From the NCBI GenBank assembly GCA_964437445.1, contig CAYTGR010000005.1:1-64000 (forward strand): 64,000 nucleotides of DNA. The letters run 5' to 3'. Each line of letters begins with the position of its first letter. Within the stretch, counting starts at the first letter, position 1. This DNA comes from CAYTGR01 sp964437445. Its GTDB lineage: Bacteria > Chloroflexota > Anaerolineae > B4-G1 > SLSP01. Below are positions 60,365 through 64,000 of this stretch, one piece after another. The translations under genes and the position numbers were made by a program. The notes under the pieces were generated by a model. That model saw only the letters and a list, made by a program, of their open reading frames with translations. It was not told where the DNA came from and searched no databases.

Positions 60365-60413
60365 ATCAGCAGTTAGCAATCGGCAATCAGCGATCAGCGG
60401 TCAGCAATCAGCA
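60365..60413 (+). repeat. Heptanucleotide tandem array, unit (A/G)TCAGCN
   Basis: Seven units in register: ATCAGCA, GTTAGCA, ATCGGCA, ATCAGCG, ATCAGCG, GTCAGCA, ATCAGCA. It lies 7 bases upstream of the GT4 start codon, in its leader, and shares its unit with the arrays at 10941 and 49714. Confidence 0.88.
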
Positions 60414-60461
60414 AATAGAACAACCCGCTGATAGCCCAAGTGTAAGCCGGTGCCTGTCTCC

Positions 60462-61514
60462 CTATTTTTTCGGCTCCCGGTCTGCCCGGCTGTCGCGGCC
60501 CTCGGCGGCCGGCTCTTCCTCTGGGCCGCCGCCGGCCAGTCCCCCCACCAGCGCCTGCAACGTCAATTGGAAGACCGAGGTTGGGCTGGGCCCGCCGGGT
60601 TCAACTTCCCAGCTCCGCAAACGGCTGGCAACCATCCATTGACGGCGCGCAGCGGTAGTTTCGGCCAACGCCTCCTCCAATGCTTCGGCCTCCCCTTGCG
60701 CGACCAGTTCCCGCAAGGCCCCCAGCCGGGCCAGCACACCCGCCAGACCGGCCAGGAGTGGCTCGCGCCCCAGCAGCGCCAGCATCCGGTACGAGGGCGC
60801 ATCGCCATCGGCCGCGGCCGTGGCCGTGGCAAAGGAGCGATCAGCCACTTTGCGTAACTCTCCCCACCCCGGCTCGGCCGCCGTTGCCTGGAAGAGCGCC
60901 GTCGCAGTCAACGCCGGCAGCGCTGTCGCCAGCACACTGACCGCGTCATGCTCGGCCGGGTCCATGAACAGCGGTTCGGCCCCCAACACCCGTGCCAGGT
61001 TAGTGACCGCCTTGACCGCGCTCGGATGTTCCTGAGAGCGGGCCACCAGTCCATAAAGAGCCTCATGGAACAGATCAGCACGAGCGCTCTCCGGCCCGTG
61101 GAGCGGCTCCCAGCCGCCCGCGCCCGGCGCAAGGAAGATGTTGCCGCCGACAAAGTAAGTTCCCGCCGGCAACAGCTCCGCCGCCCAGGTGAGTGTGGGT
61201 GTCAGCAAGGGAGCGATGGCCGTCACCACCGCGCCTGAATTGACGGGCAACAGCCGTCCCAGGTCGGCCAGCACCTCACGCAGCGCCGCCATCGGCACCG
61301 CCACCACGATCAATTTGGCCTCGCGCAGCGCCAGGTCCAGATTAAAGTCGGCATGGTCCAGAGCCCCTAATCGTTGGGCCTGCCGGGCAATATCCGGCTC
61401 TTTGTCGTGTCCCACAATTTCCAACCGGGCCGCATCGGGCGTCGCATGGAGCGCCAGCCCTATCGCCGTCCCGATACAACCAGTACCAATCAAAGTAATC
61501 CGTTGACGGACCAC
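60462..61514 (-). CDS. Prephenate dehydrogenase-like NAD(P)-dependent protein
   Basis: A 350-residue TyrA-family protein. The Rossmann domain (about 1-165) begins ITLIGTGCIGTAIGLALHA, followed by VVAVPMAALREVLADL. The helical dimerisation domain (about 170-300) contains FMDPAEHDAVSVLATALPAL, as in prephenate/arogenate dehydrogenases of tyrosine biosynthesis. A Gly/Glu-rich tail of about 25 residues is unusual. No aromatic pathway gene is adjacent, so another 3-hydroxyacid-type oxidation remains possible. Confidence 0.77.
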   Translation of the reverse strand: MVRQRITLIGTGCIGTAIGLALHATPDAARLEIVGHDKEPDIARQAQRLGALDHADFNLDLALREAKLIVVAVPMAALREVLADLGRLLPVNSGAVVTAIAPLLTPTLTWAAELLPAGTYFVGGNIFLAPGAGGWEPLHGPESARADLFHEALYGLVARSQEHPSAVKAVTNLARVLGAEPLFMDPAEHDAVSVLATALPALTATALFQATAAEPGWGELRKVADRSFATATAAADGDAPSYRMLALLGREPLLAGLAGVLARLGALRELVAQGEAEALEEALAETTAARRQWMVASRLRSWEVEPGGPSPTSVFQLTLQALVGGLAGGGPEEEPAAEGRDSRADREPKK

Positions 61515-61558
61515 GCCGCTACCCCCTTAGGCTCACACAATACGTGTTGCATTTTAAG

Positions 61559-61663
61559 TTTCACGCCTCACATTTCACGCCTGACGTTTCACGTTTCACG
61601 CCTCACGCCTCACATTTCACGCCTGACGTTTCACGTTTCACGCCTCACGTTTCACATCTCATC
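61559..61663 (+). repeat. Long heptanucleotide array, unit TTTCACG with higher-order repeat
   Basis: Fifteen units in register, drawn from TTTCACG, CCTCACA, CCTGACG and CCTCACG. The order B-A-C-A-A-D repeats, making a 42-bp super-unit. The array reaches into the HD-domain gene: its last units supply the stop codon and final codons of that gene on the minus strand. Read on the other strand the unit is CGTGAAA, the family found at 7299 and 7520. Confidence 0.93.
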
Positions 61664-62161
61664 CATTGTCTGCAACGCCGCCAGCAGTCTATCATCTCCC
61701 GGCGCGTCGTGATGGTGGCGGATCCAGGCCACCGTGCGCGGAGAAGCCCCCGCTTGCGCCGCCAGGTCGGCGCCCCAGGCCGGATGTTGATGGCGGATGA
61801 CGAAGCCGCGCCGCCAGCCGCGCGGCGCGCCCTCACGCCAGCGGGCCGCCAGCGCCGGCAGCAGCCATTCGGCCAGCACCACGACCACCCGCTCCCACAA
61901 CCGCGGAGAGGCCACCGTTTTGCCGACATCATGGAGCAACGCCGCCGCCAGCAACTCCGGGTCAGCATACCCTTGCGCCTGCAACGCCCGGCAGACGGCG
62001 ATCCCATGCTGTTGTTCAGCCCTTGACATCCGCCGAAAGAGCGCCAGCAACGGCGGAGAGAGCTGCGCCGCCGCCTCGGTTAGCGGCACCGGGCGCAGTG
62101 GCGCCAGCAAGGTACGGAAGAATTGCGCCACCCGATGGCGCACCCGCCCCCAGCTCACCAC
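61652..62161 (-). CDS. HD-domain metal-dependent phosphohydrolase
   Basis: A 169-residue protein with the HD motif in ELLAAALLHDVGKTVASPRL near residue 75 and a downstream RHHHDAPGDD segment. The size and pattern match small stand-alone HDIG hydrolases. Substrates of this subgroup are unknown. Its start overlaps the M50 protease stop by 7 bases, so the two are in one operon. Its stop codon lies inside a heptamer array. Confidence 0.85.
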   Translation of the reverse strand: MVSWGRVRHRVAQFFRTLLAPLRPVPLTEAAAQLSPPLLALFRRMSRAEQQHGIAVCRALQAQGYADPELLAAALLHDVGKTVASPRLWERVVVVLAEWLLPALAARWREGAPRGWRRGFVIRHQHPAWGADLAAQAGASPRTVAWIRHHHDAPGDDRLLAALQTMDEM

Positions 62162-62829
62162 ACCAGCAACGCGCGGATTAACAGATTAAACAACGGCGTC
62201 ATCAGCCAGTTGACCAGGTCAATCCCCAACATGGGGAGCACAAAGAGCACAGCCAGCAAAATGAAAGGCGCGACCGGCTCCAGCCGTTCAATGAAATCGG
62301 CCACCCGTGGGGGAGCCACCCCTGCCAGCACGCGGGAACCATCCAACGGCGGGACCGGCAGCAGGTTAAAGACCGCCAACCCAATATTGACCAGGATCGC
62401 CCAAAACAGAATCATCTCCAGCTTATCCGCCTGGGCGGCCGGCAACAGCGCCAGCAATCCCAGCCGGAACGGGAGCGCCAGCAGAACGGCCTGCAAGAGG
62501 TTGGAAAGCGGCCCGGCCAGCGCAGTGAGCGCCATGCCGGTCCGGGGATTTTTCACCCGCCACATCCGGTACGGGTTGACGCGGGCGGCCCGCCCCCACC
62601 CAAAACCGGTCAACAGAATCAACAGCGTCCCCACGGGGTCCAAATGCCTGAGGGGGTTGAGCGAGAGCCGTCCCTCCAGCTCCGGCGTCTCATCGCCGAG
62701 CAGATGGGCCATCCAGCCGTGCGCCCACTCGTGGATGGGGATCCCCAGGACGATCACCAGCAACCGTCCCAACAGTACTTCAGGTTGTAAACCCAGCATA
62801 ACCACCTCTATGGGTAATGGAGAGCTCAT
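62155..62829 (-). CDS. Site-2-type intramembrane zinc protease (M50, YwhC-like)
   Basis: A 224-residue membrane protein with about five to six helices. The zinc-binding motif His33-Glu34-Trp-Ala-His37 in GIPIHEWAHGWMA lies in the first helix region and the second ligand motif is NLLPVPPLDGSRVLAG near residue 165. There is no PDZ domain, so it is the compact S2P form. It cleaves membrane-embedded segments of regulators or signal peptides. It heads a two-gene operon with the HD hydrolase and is divergent from gatC. Confidence 0.92.
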   Translation of the reverse strand: MSSPLPIEVVMLGLQPEVLLGRLLVIVLGIPIHEWAHGWMAHLLGDETPELEGRLSLNPLRHLDPVGTLLILLTGFGWGRAARVNPYRMWRVKNPRTGMALTALAGPLSNLLQAVLLALPFRLGLLALLPAAQADKLEMILFWAILVNIGLAVFNLLPVPPLDGSRVLAGVAPPRVADFIERLEPVAPFILLAVLFVLPMLGIDLVNWLMTPLFNLLIRALLVW

Positions 62830-62922
62830 ACCGACAAACAGAGAAATTATAGCATAGGGGATAAGAATGGAAAGCGGTGGGAGGTTCTTTCTATCCTTTC
62901 ATGCTTTTCGTAACTTTTGCGT

Positions 62923-62942
62923 TAGAATGTTTAAGGTATAAT
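62923..62942 (+). promoter_or_regulatory. Likely -10 boxes upstream of gatC
   Basis: TAGAAT (62923-62928) and TATAAT (62937-62942) lie close before the GGAGG site. The first gives a more plausible leader; the second would start almost at the ribosome-binding site. A clear -35 box was not seen. Confidence 0.4.
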
Positions 62943-62958
62943 CAGGGTGGAGGTAGCC

Positions 62959-63243
62959 ATGAGCCTGACCCGCGAAGAAGTTGATCACATTGCCGCCTTA
63001 GCGCATCTGACCTTGAGCGAGGCCCAGAAAGCCCGCTACCAGGAGCAGCTTTCGGCCATCCTGGATTACGCCGCCCGGATTCAGGCGGTGAATACCAGCG
63101 CCATTTCGCCGACCGCCACCGTGTTGCCGCTACGCACCATCCTGCGCGATGACACCACGACCCCGCCCCTGTCCCGTGAGGAGGCGCTCACCAACGCCCC
63201 AGAAGCCATTGCGGACTGCTTTGCGGTCCCGCCTTTACGGTAA
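62959..63243 (+). CDS. gatC: Glutamyl-tRNA(Gln)/aspartyl-tRNA(Asn) amidotransferase subunit C
   Basis: A 94-residue protein of standard length starting MSLTREEVDHIAALAHLTLS and containing the loop SPTATVLPLRTILRDD. GatC wraps around GatA and stabilises the GatCAB complex, which amidates mischarged tRNAs. GTGGAGGTAGCC precedes the ATG; a GTG at 62947 would overlap this site. gatA follows after 39 bases. gatB is not in view. Confidence 0.95.
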   Translation: MSLTREEVDHIAALAHLTLSEAQKARYQEQLSAILDYAARIQAVNTSAISPTATVLPLRTILRDDTTTPPLSREEALTNAPEAIADCFAVPPLR

Positions 63244-63282
63244 GGCCGCCGCTTACCCCATCTACCCCACGCGGGAGGAGTC

Positions 63283-64000
63283 TTGAACGCACTGCCCGAT
63301 TTAACCCTGCACGAAGCTTTAGACCTGCTCAACCGGAAAGAGCTTTCGGCCACCGAACTGACCCTGGCGCTCCTGGAGCGAATTCAGGCCATAGATGACC
63401 AACTCCATGCTTATCTGACGCCGACGCCCGAAGCAGCGCTGGCCGCCGCCCGCCAGGCGGACCAACTGCGGGCGCGGGGAGAAACTCGCCCTTTGCTGGG
63501 CCTTCCCCTGGCGATCAAAGACAACATCTCCACCCGGGGTGTGCCCACCACGGCCGGCTCGCGGATTCTGGAGGGCTACGTCCCGCCGTTTGACGCAACG
63601 GTGGTGGAACGCCTGAAGGCTGCCGGCGCCATCATCCTGGGCAAGACCAACCTGGACGAGTTCGCCATGGGCTCCAGCACCGAAAACTCCGGCTTCTTCA
63701 CCACGCATAACCCCTGGGACCTGGAGCGCGTGCCCGGCGGCTCCAGCGGCGGGAGCGCCGCTGCCGTGGCCGCCGGCGAGGCACTGGCCGCCTTGGGCAC
63801 CGATACCGGCGGCTCTGTGCGCCAGCCGGCCTCGCTCTGCAATCTGGTCGGCCTGCGTCCCACCTATGGGCGCTGCTCCCGCTACGGGCTGATCGCCTTC
63901 GCCTCCTCCCTGGACCAACCCGGCCCGCTGACCCGCGACGTGACCGACGCCGCGCTGCTCCTGGGCCTGATGGCCGGCGCCGATCCGCACGACAGCACCA
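63283..64000 (+). CDS. gatA: GatCAB amidotransferase subunit A, N-terminal part (runs off the window)
   Basis: The open frame continues to the window end with 239 full codons. It is an amidase-signature protein: the catalytic triad is at Lys79 (in PLAIKDN), Ser154 (in PGGSSGGSAAAV) and Ser178 (in GTDTGGSVRQPA), the same numbers as in Staphylococcus aureus GatA. It releases ammonia from glutamine for tRNA-dependent amidation. The start is TTG at 63283, preceded by GGGAGGAG; no closer ATG fits. It forms an operon with gatC. Confidence 0.95.
   Translation, partial: MNALPDLTLHEALDLLNRKELSATELTLALLERIQAIDDQLHAYLTPTPEAALAAARQADQLRARGETRPLLGLPLAIKDNISTRGVPTTAGSRILEGYVPPFDATVVERLKAAGAIILGKTNLDEFAMGSSTENSGFFTTHNPWDLERVPGGSSGGSAAAVAAGEALAALGTDTGGSVRQPASLCNLVGLRPTYGRCSRYGLIAFASSLDQPGPLTRDVTDAALLLGLMAGADPHDST

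Noticed and set aside
61559..61663. CRISPR-like array
   Set aside because: Units are 7 bp without unique spacers, and no cas genes are in the window.

Overview
The window reads as a GC-rich bacterial chromosome segment, most likely from the phylum Chloroflexota (an Anaerolineae-like lineage). This is an inference from content, not a database match. The pointers are many short lipoprotein and single-helix secreted proteins, an L,D-transpeptidase with a VanW/YoaR-like N-terminus, adenosylcobalamin-type ribonucleotide reductase next to nrdR, lamin-tail-domain secreted proteins, small AAA ATPases with a winged-helix front, and abundant intergenic heptanucleotide repeats. No rRNA, tRNA, CRISPR array, prophage or complete insertion sequence was seen. 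Most of the window is chromosomal housekeeping and envelope genes.

Layout. 0-7.3 kb: end of a TPR protein, two consecutive S41 (CtpA-type) proteases, smpB, an S1-domain protein, a DsbA-like thiol protein, a membrane protein with PH-like domains, and yajC. 7.6-13.4 kb: a two-gene flavin/iron-sulfur amine or imino-acid dehydrogenase, malic enzyme and an orphan EcfT. 13.6-21.1 kb: a secreted lamin-tail/phospholipase-D protein, an EamA transporter, a small anchored protein, and an operon of AAA ATPase, glycerophosphodiesterase and metallophosphoesterase. 21.2-31.1 kb: a giant alpha-2-macroglobulin-like lipoprotein, greA, and nrdR-nrdJ. 31.3-36.6 kb: a sensor kinase with two receiver-only regulators, then membrane glycosyltransferase, a candidate small gene and a Wzz-like protein. 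36.8-42.5 kb: lon, a zinc metallopeptidase, a class V aminotransferase and an M29 aminopeptidase. 42.5-48.1 kb: a tightly packed six-gene envelope/glycan operon. 48.4-56.8 kb: a broken MFS transporter, a double-GNAT protein, an AMP-binding ligase, an MFS exporter and priA. 56.9-64 kb: a zinc-ribbon protein, L,D-transpeptidase, GT4 glycosyltransferase, prephenate dehydrogenase-like protein, HD hydrolase, M50 protease, gatC and the start of gatA.

The most striking unexplained structure is between the genes. At least ten intergenic gaps carry arrays of degenerate tandem repeats, and every array has a 7-bp period, although the unit differs: (G/A)AAT(A/G)GC, GTGAGCA, AAACGTG (= CACGTTT), (A/G)TCAGCN and GTCCGTN. 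The same unit families recur tens of kilobases apart and in both orientations. They begin a few bases after stop codons and run up to ribosome-binding sites. Similar heptanucleotide STRR repeats are known from filamentous cyanobacteria. A second layer consists of about 50-70 bp hairpin elements with GTAGT/ACTAC ends in at least five intergenic gaps, plus a shorter motif ending GGGATGAAAAT next to some of them.

Other points worth a second look: an alpha-2-macroglobulin that lacks its thioester motif, an MFS gene broken by a frameshift with a probable deletion, a membrane-anchored nucleosidase-like protein whose active site looks eroded, a small gene hidden between the glycosyltransferase and wzz-like genes, and a duplicated leader with a nine-codon upstream ORF ahead of malic enzyme.
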